A stretch of 26,178 bases of DNA from Deltaproteobacteria bacterium (GTDB lineage: Bacteria > Bdellovibrionota > Bdellovibrionia > JABDDW01), in contig JABDDW010000018.1 in NCBI GenBank assembly GCA_013287405.1, positions 1,254 to 27,431 on the forward strand, given 5' to 3'. Below, piece after piece: positions 9,273-15,724 of the stretch; position 1 is the stretch's first letter; every line of letters begins with the position of its first letter. Below the pieces are notes generated by a model. The model saw nothing but the letters and a program-made list of their open reading frames with translations, had not been told where the DNA came from and made no database searches. A program made the translations under genes and the position numbers.

Positions 9273-9302
9273 AACTTACCAATGTTTGCCGATCTATGTC
9301 AA
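9273..9302 (-). promoter_or_regulatory. Candidate promoter of the glyS-ppdK-smc-ftsY operon
   Basis: On the minus strand a perfect TTGACA (9302-9297) is followed after 18 nt by TAAGTT (9278-9273). The transcript would start near 9266, giving a leader of about 30 nt with the GGGG ribosome binding site. Just upstream is a tandem GGTACC duplication (9304-9317). A second, weaker candidate is AGGACA (9458-9453), 17 nt, TAAGAT (9435-9430), which would give a leader of about 190 nt. Confidence 0.45.
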
Positions 9303-9540
9303 CCGGTACCGGGTACCTTTTCGGAACTATTATTTGAAATGGCCGAATTCCCCAGCATCATCCCTGATCAAATACCTCCAATGTCGTGCGAGCACAGCAT
9401 GGCTGCTTAGATCAGCTTTTAGTTCAAGAATCTTATGACTAACAAAGCGAGTTGTCCTATGAGATTTAAATTCTCAAAAACCCCTCAAGTTTTGCTAGCC
9501 TTTTCACGATACGAGAAACAGGTTGTTTTCTCATATGGAA

Positions 9541-9571
9541 CCCCCATTCTTTGGTAAACCAAGTTTGGGGG
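9541..9571. repeat. Imperfect hairpin, CCCCCA/TGGGGG with inner stem
   Basis: CCCCCA (9541-9546) pairs with TGGGGG (9566-9571). After a TT/TT internal loop, CTTTGG (9549-9554) pairs with CCAAG (9559-9563) with one bulged T, leaving the loop TAAA. No U-run follows on either strand, so it is an untypical terminator. It may separate the two divergent transcription units or belong to an RNA leader. Confidence 0.5.
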
Positions 9572-9657
9572 CATCCTTTCCCCTTTCACCAGAGGATTCG
9601 GCCATTTCGCTTTGCGAACCTCGGTGCCAATCAAATTACTTTTTAATTATGCCAGAG

Positions 9658-9693
9658 CCAAAGATAGTCCGACCCGTCGGATTTGCCCTTTGG
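9658..9693. repeat. Nested inverted repeat (CCAAAG/CTTTGG around TCCGAC/GTCGGA)
   Basis: CCAAAG (9658-9663) and CTTTGG (9688-9693) enclose the palindrome TCCGAC-CC-GTCGGA (9668-9681). The compact 14-bp inner palindrome is of operator size. As RNA, the two stems would be separated by an internal loop of 4 and 6 nt. Confidence 0.45.
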
Positions 9694-9710
9694 TAACTGC
9701 ATTGGTTAAG

Positions 9711-9739
9711 CAAAGTGTTGTAGCCTCTACAACACTTTG
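9711..9739. promoter_or_regulatory. Perfect 13-bp inverted repeat just upstream of the TIGR02147-type regulator
   Basis: CAAAGTGTTGTAG (9711-9723) and CTACAACACTTTG (9727-9739) are perfect inverted repeats with a 3-nt spacer. The repeat ends 12 nt before the earliest possible start at 9752. It could be an autoregulatory operator for the helix-turn-helix protein encoded next, or a very stable RNA hairpin in its leader. The following TTGTAAAAAGG is too poor in T for a standard terminator. Confidence 0.6.
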
Positions 9740-9751
9740 TTGTAAAAAGGA

Positions 9752-10561
9752 TTGATTCACCGCCAATCGTCGCCTATGGTGCCGCAGATGCTGGCTGCAA
9801 AACCATTTTACAAAATTTATTTGGAACAGGAGCTTGCTCGACGCTGCGAAAGTAATCCAAGGTATTCTCTCCGGTCTTTTGCGAAAGCCCTCGAGGTCGA
9901 CCCGGGAAACCTTTCTCGGGTTTTCGCCGGCAAGGCTTCTATTTCAAAAACCACGGTTGAAAAGGTCATGAGAAATCTGAGCATGTCGACTGCAGAACAA
10001 ACTCTATTTCTTAACTCATTTGTCGAGGATAAGGTTTTACCAGGCCGAGATTCTTTGGAAAGGTTTGATTCCTCTTTGGATGCAGAGCTCTTTCGTGTTA
10101 TAGGGAATTGGTACCATTTGGCGTTAATGGAATTAACCTTCACAAAAGGGTGTAAGCCTGACCCAAGGTGGATTTCAAGTGAACTAGGTATATCTCCATT
10201 AGAAGCCAAAATGGCTATGGATCGACTTTTAGCTCTTGGCCTTTTGGAAGTTAGAAACGGGAAGCTTCAAAAGACCAGGGAACATACCACCACCAAAAAT
10301 AAAGATGAAACCACACCCGCCCTCAAAAAACTTCAGAAGGAACTCCTTGAAAAGGCTATTTTCTCTCTTGAAAACACTCCAATTGGCGAACGTGAACAAG
10401 CAGCGATGACCATGGCTATTGACCCAAAAAAATTGCCTTTAGCAAAAAAGATGATTCAAGAATTTACAAATCACGTATGTCACGTTTTGGAATCTGGAAA
10501 CAGAAAACGTGTTTATCAATTATGCGTAAGTTTATTCCCTCTTCAAAAAAGTAATAAATAA
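9752..10561 (+). CDS. TIGR02147/DUF4423-type helix-turn-helix regulator
   Basis: The product is a probable DNA-binding regulator of the TIGR02147 family, which is abundant in Bdellovibrio and Fibrobacter. An N-terminal segment ending KIYLEQEL precedes an Xre-like helix-turn-helix region at about 38-80 (SLRSFAKALEVDPGNLSRVF). The C-terminal DUF4423 part has a second winged-helix-like unit (about 138-172) and the family-typical ending YQLCVSLFPL (255-264). The start is uncertain. TTG at 9752 is the first possible after an in-frame stop at 9743, but its purine-rich AAAAAGGA lies too close; ATG at 9776 or 9788 are alternatives without a good ribosome binding site. The family is thought to act on neighbouring genes. 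Here a secreted protein gene follows after 13 nt, so the two probably form one unit. Confidence 0.85.
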   Translation: MIHRQSSPMVPQMLAAKPFYKIYLEQELARRCESNPRYSLRSFAKALEVDPGNLSRVFAGKASISKTTVEKVMRNLSMSTAEQTLFLNSFVEDKVLPGRDSLERFDSSLDAELFRVIGNWYHLALMELTFTKGCKPDPRWISSELGISPLEAKMAMDRLLALGLLEVRNGKLQKTREHTTTKNKDETTPALKKLQKELLEKAIFSLENTPIGEREQAAMTMAIDPKKLPLAKKMIQEFTNHVCHVLESGNRKRVYQLCVSLFPLQKSNK

Positions 10562-10574
10562 AGGAGTTGTAAGA

Positions 10575-11495
10575 ATGAAGGCCAAATTAATATTTTTAAC
10601 AGGACTTATGATCACGGGCACCTTAAGTTGGGCAGGCACCGGCACTCACGGAACCGACGAGTATACTCAATCAAAAGCACTCCTTAAAGGAGCACTATCA
10701 GGACTAATCGACAAGCTGAAGAGCAATCGAGCTTCATGTTCCACTTGGGTGGCACCGCATGCCTCCCTGATACTGCAGGCCCTTCAGAACCTAAAAGAAG
10801 CTCCTGACGACTTGGGACCCAAGATGGATAATGGTGATTACCGTTTGATGTATTACCAAACAGAACCCAATCCTGCCGTTCTCGTTTACAAGACTTTCTA
10901 TGAAAATTACAAAGCTCTCACTGACGCTGACGTCAAAGATGAATCTCCGGGTCGATATGTTCGCACAGTCCAAAAGTTTTTACTTCGCGAAACGGCCCAT
11001 CTTTGGAAAAAAGACGATGAGGACGCAGAAAGGGTAGCCGTAGTCCTTTTAAATGAGCTCCTACCTGAATCCTCTTTGAGCGACAGCGAACTGAGAACCA
11101 TTGAAGAAAAATATTCCACTGAGAATTGGAAAAAATTAGCAGAAGCCCCGTGCCAGTACCCAGATCGTCTGCTTGTGACGGTTGAAGGAGGTTCCTTAGG
11201 AGTCAGTATATTTAGTTTAAAATATGTTGATCCAAAGACTGGAAAGTATAAGGACAAGGCGTTCGGAGGAGAAGGTACATTTGAGAGGATTATTCCCATT
11301 TGTCGCGATGACTATGTGATTTATGCCTATACAGGAACTTCTGGAGTTCGGGGTGCGCCTTTTATCACTCTGCGAACTCTCGATCAGAATGTTCCCAACC
11401 CTGTAGTTCATCACATTCAATTCTCCACCAATGTGGATCACGACACAACAGGTGACATAGCCCTTGATAAGGCTTGTCCAGCCATGAAGAATTAA
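10575..11495 (+). CDS. Secreted four-cysteine protein of unknown function, paired with the regulator
   Basis: I do not recognise this 306-residue protein. It starts with a clear signal peptide (MKAKLIFLTGLMITGTLSWA, cleavage near Ala20) and so is exported to the periplasm or beyond. The mature part has exactly four cysteines (55, 193, 243, 301), enough for two disulfides, a charged helical first half (about 30-185) and a more beta-like second half (about 198-285). No catalytic motif is evident. AAGGAG lies 9 nt upstream of the ATG. It sits 13 nt after the TIGR02147-type regulator and probably depends on it. Pairs of such regulators with secreted proteins are a known pattern in Bdellovibrio genomes; the role of this one is open. 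Confidence 0.8.
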   Translation: MKAKLIFLTGLMITGTLSWAGTGTHGTDEYTQSKALLKGALSGLIDKLKSNRASCSTWVAPHASLILQALQNLKEAPDDLGPKMDNGDYRLMYYQTEPNPAVLVYKTFYENYKALTDADVKDESPGRYVRTVQKFLLRETAHLWKKDDEDAERVAVVLLNELLPESSLSDSELRTIEEKYSTENWKKLAEAPCQYPDRLLVTVEGGSLGVSIFSLKYVDPKTGKYKDKAFGGEGTFERIIPICRDDYVIYAYTGTSGVRGAPFITLRTLDQNVPNPVVHHIQFSTNVDHDTTGDIALDKACPAMKN

Positions 11496-11828
11496 TCGCC
11501 GTCGGAGGTCCTTCGGCAGCGGCAATCAAAGTTACATTGTAGAAGCCGATCCTCTCATTTTCCCTCCTCCAAACATTCCGTCGGAGTTTTTGAAGAGCAT
11601 TACCAAGCCCATTATTCACCTTTATTCTCCTCATTTAATTTTCGGCAATTAAATCAAACACCTTTATCTGCGTTAATACAAATCAGTGGCTAGTAGGCGA
11701 GGAACCGCGAAGCTTTGGAGTTTTGTCGCGGGCCTGATAAAAAGAAAAGTCTTAAACAAACGGCCATCTCAATTGCCCTGTCTATTGAACAAGGGTCGTT
11801 ATTAGTTGGCTTATTTCATAGTGAGTAG
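11496..11828. other. 333-nt gap between convergent genes; short inverted repeats, no firm gene
   Basis: Seen here are a 7-bp hairpin with wobble pairs (GTCGGAG/CTTCGGC, just after the stop of the secreted protein) without a T-run, TTTAATT/AATTAAA (11634-11653) around TTCGGC, and CCGCGA/TCGCGG (11705-11731). A minus-strand frame opens at GTG 11619 behind a good AGGAG and runs 84 codons to 11365, but its second half is antisense to the secreted protein gene and I cannot match it to any family. No strong terminator is visible for either flanking gene. Confidence 0.5.
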
Positions 11829-12560
11829 TTACGAAGCATCAGTCCTCAATGAATCTCTCTTTTGGGACACCTCCGCTTGCCCCCTAACCTCAACAACTTC
11901 AGCTGGGACCCAGCCCCCTGAATCGGGACCATCGGCTTCCAAGTCCACCAAAGCCCATTTGTGATCACGGTAAAAAAGGCTTACCGCAGTACCTTTTCTA
12001 AGAAGAGGAAGTTCACCCCAATTTTTTCCCCTGCCTTTGTAAGGATGGACATCAGTTTTAAGAGTATAAGATTTCTGATCGAAGTCAGAGCTTTTTGGAA
12101 TAATGCAGCGCCTACGGAGATCACTGTTTATGTCTTCTTTAGAGGGCTTCACAATTCTAAGTTCTTGGGTGCCAAGAATCCTAACATTGTACTGTCCGCC
12201 CTTTGTGCCGGCATAATTTATATCAGATTGGGTCAGTTCAAAGTTTTTGGCGGGAGGCAGCTTTTCACTTTTAAAAGCAAAATAGAGTTCGGCTTCCTCC
12301 GGCAATCGGCCCTTCTTTGCAAAACAATCCCTGTTAGCTGAAAAGTTCACCGACCGCGGCTCAACATCAACGGAAAAGGAATTTATAAATGCTTCTCGTT
12401 CCCCCCATTTAGCCTGATCTTTTTCGTATCCGCCGACCTTTACGATGCCGCCCTGGATATCAACCATTTCTGAAGAGTTTTCTTTCGTGCCTGAGGGCGA
12501 AGTGGCGCATGAGACAGTCAGCAATAAGAGTGAAGTTGGGAAAAATATTTTCATTTTCAT
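11829..12560 (-). CDS. Lipoprotein with reduced FGE/SUMF1-like domain and SH3-like tail
   Basis: A signal sequence MKMKIFFPTSLLLLTVSC ends in a plausible though non-canonical lipobox (TVSC, Cys18), so the protein is probably membrane-anchored by lipid. Residues 31-156 resemble a cut-down formylglycine-generating-enzyme fold: MVDIQGGIVKVGG (32-44) corresponds to the usual MVxIPGGxFxMG opening, GRLPEEAELYFA (84-95) to the hallmark GxRLPTEAEWEYA, and RRRCIIP (149-155) to the final GFRC. The large middle of the family is missing. Residues 188-225 (KGTAVSLFY to GGWVPAEVVEV) look like a bacterial SH3 domain. The chosen ATG at 12560 overlaps the stop of the upstream gene (ATGA); a frame open further upstream to 12590 would overlap that gene by more. 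A binding rather than catalytic role is likely. Confidence 0.65.
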   Translation of the reverse strand: MKMKIFFPTSLLLLTVSCATSPSGTKENSSEMVDIQGGIVKVGGYEKDQAKWGEREAFINSFSVDVEPRSVNFSANRDCFAKKGRLPEEAELYFAFKSEKLPPAKNFELTQSDINYAGTKGGQYNVRILGTQELRIVKPSKEDINSDLRRRCIIPKSSDFDQKSYTLKTDVHPYKGRGKNWGELPLLRKGTAVSLFYRDHKWALVDLEADGPDSGGWVPAEVVEVRGQAEVSQKRDSLRTDAS

Positions 12561-12904
12561 TTGGAGAAATGTTCCTGCAAGGCCTGCCAAGCTTTTTCTA
12601 TGATCTCTGGTGAAGCACCACTCATTTGCCTTCGAAGATCAACATAGGCCCTATAACAAGCGTCCCGATCAGATCCTGCCGGCAGACCTAGAACTTCAAA
12701 GGCTTCGATGAGCATACCATTGAACATAAAATAGCAATTGAGAGATCTCTCTTCACCAGAGGGCGAAGGCAAATTGCCAGGTCGTAAATTTTTGTCAGTC
12801 ATATTTAAGGGCGTCGGCCTCTCGGTTCTTCTTCCTATAATTATCCTCAGAACCAATGCCAAAACAATTAGGGCATTAATAATTAAAAAGGATTTGGCTT
12901 GCAT
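12557..12904 (-). CDS. Small membrane protein with J-domain-like tail lacking HPD
   Basis: The 115-residue protein has one N-terminal membrane segment (about 6-23), a proline-rich linker and a C-terminal helical part. Residues 66-110 (IEAFEVLGLPAGSDRDACYR to IIEKAWQALQ) follow the J-domain pattern YEVLGLPxxA...KKAYRxL...INEAYxVL, but the HPD loop that activates DnaK is absent: RRQMSGASPE stands there. The layout resembles membrane-anchored DjlA-like proteins reduced to a scaffold. The ATG at 12904 is chosen because further upstream the open frame runs antisense into mrp. The ribosome binding site is weak. The gene overlaps the downstream lipoprotein gene by 4 nt (ATGA), so the two are probably co-translated and may work together. 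It diverges from mrp across only 46 nt. Confidence 0.65.
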   Translation of the reverse strand: MQAKSFLIINALIVLALVLRIIIGRRTERPTPLNMTDKNLRPGNLPSPSGEERSLNCYFMFNGMLIEAFEVLGLPAGSDRDACYRAYVDLRRQMSGASPEIIEKAWQALQEHFSK

Positions 12905-12924
12905 ACACTCATTGTCATATGTTC
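12895..12924 (+). promoter_or_regulatory. Candidate promoter for mrp
   Basis: TTGGCT (12895-12900), an 18-nt spacer and TATGTT (12919-12924) make a weak sigma-70 type match, placing the transcript start near 12931 and leaving a 20-nt leader with AAAGGGAG. The site overlaps the start of the divergent J-like gene, so the two promoters must share the 46-nt space. Confidence 0.25.
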
Positions 12925-12950
12925 CGGTATGAAATTCAAAGGGAGTTCGT

Positions 12951-13736
12951 ATGAGCTTTAATGCTGGTGGTACAAATCCATTTGATCGACAACAAAAACT
13001 TGATGGCGTGAAGAATATTATTGCCGTCGGAGCAGGAAAAGGTGGCGTAGGCAAGAGTACCGTGGCTCTAAACCTAGCCTTTGCTCTAGAAAAGTTAGGT
13101 CGTAAAGTCGGTCTTCTTGATGCGGATATCTATGGCCCCAGTATTCCCAAAATGGTGGGCCTCCAAAATGCTCAACCCAATGTCAACGCCAATAAGAAAA
13201 TTGAACCCTTGATAGCCCACAATCTTCGGACTATTTCTATTGGGTACATGGTCGACCCCCAAAGCGCCATTGTCTGGCGAGGCCCCATGCTCTTTAAAGC
13301 GATCGATCAATTCCTTCGGGATGTGGATTGGGGTGATCTGGACTTTCTTGTCGTCGATCTCCCACCAGGAACGGGGGACGTTCAACTTTCCTTAGTCCAG
13401 AAGGTTCTGGTCACAGGAGCGGTAATTGTATCGACTCCGCAGGATATGGCTCTGATCGACGTAAAAAGATGCATAGATATGTTCAATAGGGTTAAAACGC
13501 CGATTCTAGGGCTCGTCGAAAATATGGCGTCTTATGTTTGCCCCCACTGCTCCAAAGAAAGCCAACTTTTCGCTCCAGGAGATCTTCATAAATTTTGCGC
13601 CGAACAGAAAATCCCTATCCTCGCCCAAGTTCCCTTCAACCCTAAAATTGGTGCTGAATCTGAAATCGGAAAACTTTCGGGCTTTGAACCTTTTAAAACG
13701 GCCGCAGACAAGCTCCTTAAAAGTTTGAACCAATAG
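12951..13736 (+). CDS. mrp: Mrp/NBP35-type Fe-S cluster carrier ATPase
   Basis: The protein belongs to the Mrp/ApbC/NBP35 group of cytoplasmic P-loop ATPases that bind and transfer [4Fe-4S] clusters. The 261 residues show the deviant Walker A GKGGVGKST (29-37), switch region LLDADIYGPS (55-64), VVDLPPGTGD (134-143) and the cluster-binding CPHC (Cys197, Cys200) after NMASYV. It lacks the N-terminal MIP18/DUF59 domain seen in many bacterial Mrp proteins; only about 20 residues precede the ATPase core. AAAGGGAG lies 6 nt before the ATG. It converges with the next gene, 25 nt away. Function as an Fe-S carrier is well supported for the family; its client proteins are unknown. Confidence 0.93.
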   Translation: MSFNAGGTNPFDRQQKLDGVKNIIAVGAGKGGVGKSTVALNLAFALEKLGRKVGLLDADIYGPSIPKMVGLQNAQPNVNANKKIEPLIAHNLRTISIGYMVDPQSAIVWRGPMLFKAIDQFLRDVDWGDLDFLVVDLPPGTGDVQLSLVQKVLVTGAVIVSTPQDMALIDVKRCIDMFNRVKTPILGLVENMASYVCPHCSKESQLFAPGDLHKFCAEQKIPILAQVPFNPKIGAESEIGKLSGFEPFKTAADKLLKSLNQ

Positions 13737-13761
13737 GTCCCAAGCTTGCCGGTGACTCCAA

Positions 13762-14133
13762 TTAATTAGAAACTAAAGCCGCTTCACTGACTTGAATGAT
13801 CGGACCTGCCATGCAGCCGCTGACCTCATTTAAAGCCAGGGTTCCAGTGACTTTCACCAAATTGCCTGTAGAAAGCAGGCTGGGATCCATTTTCTGAGGA
13901 ATGTATTCTTTGGTTTCTCCCGTGGAAGAATCCACCACAGAAATCAAGTATTGGCACCCGTCCAAATTTGATTTTTGAACCGTGCCACTAATTGAGATTT
14001 CCGCTGGGGCTTGAAAAGGTTGAGAGCTAATCCCCTCTTGGTTTGGGGCACCACAGTTCTCAAAGCTTGCAATCATCACAAAAGCGCAAAGAATTAATAC
14101 ACTTGACCAAGTTCTAGACAGCAAACCACGCAT
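13762..14133 (-). CDS. Small lipoprotein with FENCG lipobox and OB-like domain
   Basis: The 123-residue protein begins with a hydrophobic signal segment (about 9-23) followed by SFENCGAPNQ. The Cys in FENC is probably lipidated. This lipobox departs from the usual L-A-G-C but F(Q/E)NCG endings recur among Bdellovibrio lipoproteins, as I recall them. Residues about 44-120 hold alternating beta segments (ISISGTVQKS, YLISVVDSSTG, LVKVTGTLAL, PIIQVSEAAL) that suggest a small OB-fold-like domain; two further cysteines (in DGCQ and SGCM) could form a disulfide. A strong GGGGGAG precedes the ATG by 10 nt. The gene stands alone, convergent with mrp. Its function is unknown. Confidence 0.75.
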   Translation of the reverse strand: MRGLLSRTWSSVLILCAFVMIASFENCGAPNQEGISSQPFQAPAEISISGTVQKSNLDGCQYLISVVDSSTGETKEYIPQKMDPSLLSTGNLVKVTGTLALNEVSGCMAGPIIQVSEAALVSN

Positions 14134-14223
14134 ATACGCGAACTCCCCCTAATAAGATCAATAAATTGCAAGACCCTAGCCAATGGTCCTGGGGGAATAA
14201 AAGAAAGTATAAGTGGGGACGGT

Positions 14224-15609
14224 TTAGAGATCGGCTCCCGGAATGATGAGTTTTTGCCCGCGAAGAACCTTGCCGTTGGCTGCCAGGTTATTTTTTTCCA
14301 TAAGGGCCTTTAATGAAACATCGTGTCTTCGAGCAATCGTGGAGAGATTATCCCCACGTTTCACCGTGTAGATTGAACGAATAAGATCTCTATTTTTTCT
14401 CACAAAAGTCTTTTTGGTTTTAACGACATTAAAAGCGCTACTGGGAATTCTTATGGTTTGTCCCGGACGCAAGCGATTTTTGTGAATCTTCGTATTTACT
14501 TTAAGGATCTCGTCAACGGGGACATCAAATCGCTGAGAAATGCTACTCAAAGATTCGCCATGCTTCACCTTGTATTTCGTAAACGGAATATTCGGCGGCT
14601 GGTCAAGGGCACGGGCGATATAGCGTTTGTCCTTAACTATGCTATCGGCTAAACAAAGTTTTGCGGCCTCTAAGGTCCCTTGAGGAATACGGACGTTTGC
14701 GTGTCCATCGAGAGTGGGGGCGTACTGTGTTTTGTAAGACGGGTTTAAATCTTTAATTTCAGAATAGTCGAGCTTCATGGCCTTCGCCAGGAGTTTCATA
14801 TCTACGGGATCGTTTGAGGTCAATGTGTCAAAGACCATGGGTTCTTCGTAGTTCAATCCAGTAAAACCATATTTTTCGGGTTCGAGAGAAATCTGACGTG
14901 CCGCTAGAAATTTTGGAATGTACTGGGTGGTCTCGGCGGGTAGCTGCTTGCGCCTCGCCAATTCCCAGAAATCGCGAGTATAATTCTTCATCACCAGAGA
15001 TTTAATTCTATTTTCACCCACATTATAGCTGGCAATGGCGAGATACCATTGCCCAAATAGATTGTAGAGCCCCTTAAAATAAGAAGCGGCGGCCTCTGTA
15101 CTGCGAATGGGGTCGTATCGTTCGTCCATAAGGTTGCTCACTCGAAGTCCATAGTGTTTACCTGTGCCGCCAATGAATTGCCAAAAACCTACGGCTTTGG
15201 CCCGACTTTTAATCTTTCCACTGAATCCTGACTCGATCATGGCGATATAAATCAGATCCTCCGGAACTCCGTTCTCTTTTAAAACTTTTTTCATAAGTGG
15301 GACGTACCTTGAAGAACGCTCCAAATACCTTTCGAAATAACCTCGGCCGCGCCCTTGAAAATATTGGATCCACTTCTCTACTTCCGAATTAATCTCGACT
15401 TGGATCTCGCCCTGAGAGGCGGAGCTAATGCCAAGATCCGTTGCCGAAGCCGAGGGGAGTTTTTTAATGGCCTGATCTTCAGAAAGCTCTTGAGCCGTGG
15501 CGGGAGTCAACTCTCCCTTTGGACCAACTGTAGGCGAGTGTGCACAACCCAATACTAAGACCCAAAAGAAAAAAGCAAAAACCATCAAGAAAGAATTTTT
15601 CGTCGTCAC
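14224..15609 (-). CDS. mltD: MltD-like membrane-bound lytic murein transglycosylase with LysM domains
   Basis: The enzyme cleaves peptidoglycan glycan strands to 1,6-anhydro-muropeptides. From GTG at 15609 (GGAG 8 nt upstream) it has 461 residues: lipoprotein signal with lipobox LVLGC (Cys22), an SLT domain at about 108-210 with catalytic Glu126 in IESGF and the family motifs AVGFWQF and AIASYNVGENRI, a linker, and two clear C-terminal LysM domains (starting YKVKHGESLSSI and YTVKRGDNLSTI) that bind peptidoglycan; an earlier segment ending VRIPQGT may be a degenerate third. The frame is open further upstream to ATG 15660, but that would put 17 polar residues before the lipoprotein signal, so GTG is preferred. 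It lies 115 nt after the slt-like gene, in the same direction. Confidence 0.93.
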   Translation of the reverse strand: MTTKNSFLMVFAFFFWVLVLGCAHSPTVGPKGELTPATAQELSEDQAIKKLPSASATDLGISSASQGEIQVEINSEVEKWIQYFQGRGRGYFERYLERSSRYVPLMKKVLKENGVPEDLIYIAMIESGFSGKIKSRAKAVGFWQFIGGTGKHYGLRVSNLMDERYDPIRSTEAAASYFKGLYNLFGQWYLAIASYNVGENRIKSLVMKNYTRDFWELARRKQLPAETTQYIPKFLAARQISLEPEKYGFTGLNYEEPMVFDTLTSNDPVDMKLLAKAMKLDYSEIKDLNPSYKTQYAPTLDGHANVRIPQGTLEAAKLCLADSIVKDKRYIARALDQPPNIPFTKYKVKHGESLSSISQRFDVPVDEILKVNTKIHKNRLRPGQTIRIPSSAFNVVKTKKTFVRKNRDLIRSIYTVKRGDNLSTIARRHDVSLKALMEKNNLAANGKVLRGQKLIIPGADL

Positions 15610-15646
15610 GGAATATCTCCACTTTTCTTGCTTATATAGATTGTAC

Positions 15647-15675
15647 ACTTTAGGGGACATTTCTTAAAGATTCAA
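15647..15675 (-). promoter_or_regulatory. Candidate promoter of the mltD-like gene
   Basis: On the minus strand TTGAAT (15675-15670), 17 nt, TAAAGT (15652-15647) gives a 4 of 6 and 4 of 6 match with ideal spacing. TACAAT (15645-15640) close by is an alternative -10. The gene may also be read from the long operon upstream, since no terminator is seen after the slt-like gene. Confidence 0.3.
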
Positions 15676-15724
15676 CTAATCACCGACGTCCAACTGTGTC
15701 ATGACTTGACCTTTGTCTCGGTTA

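Larger units (their letters stand above)
9237..9751. other. 515-nt gap between divergent glyS and the TIGR02147-type regulator, rich in hairpins
   Basis: No convincing gene is seen on either strand. The right half holds a series of inverted repeats: 9541-9571, 9606-9618 (TTCGC/GCGAA), 9658-9693 and 9711-9739. The left half holds CTGATC/GATCAG (9409-9414 and 9362-9367) enclosing two small hairpins, and a TGAGA/TCTCA palindrome (9460-9476). None matches a riboswitch or known small RNA that I recognise, and none ends in a run of T typical of an intrinsic terminator. The left part includes the glyS promoter candidates. Confidence 0.6.

Noticed and set aside
9303..9362. Minus-strand 20-codon frame behind GGAGG upstream of glyS, as a possible leader peptide
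   Set aside because: Spacing from GGAGG to its ATG is about 13 nt, there is no run of glycine codons or attenuator, and its stop overlaps the likely glyS -35 box.
9160..9438. A 92-codon plus-strand frame across the start of glyS
   Set aside because: Its first part is antisense to glyS and the rest has no ribosome binding site, no recognisable motif and overlaps the promoter region.
9623..9634. TTGGCACCGAGG on the minus strand upstream of glyS, resembling the T-box core TGGxACCGCG
   Set aside because: No specifier-loop stem, no terminator/antiterminator pair and no T-run follow, and it lies almost 400 nt from glyS with a better promoter in between.
11500..11530. Hairpin after the secreted protein gene as an intrinsic terminator
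   Set aside because: The stem has only 7 pairs with two wobbles and is followed by AGCGGCAATC rather than a run of T.
12905..13054. Upstream extension of the J-like gene by 50 codons
   Set aside because: The added segment is antisense to the start of mrp, is proline- and phenylalanine-rich without sense, and precedes the natural membrane helix start at ATG 12904.
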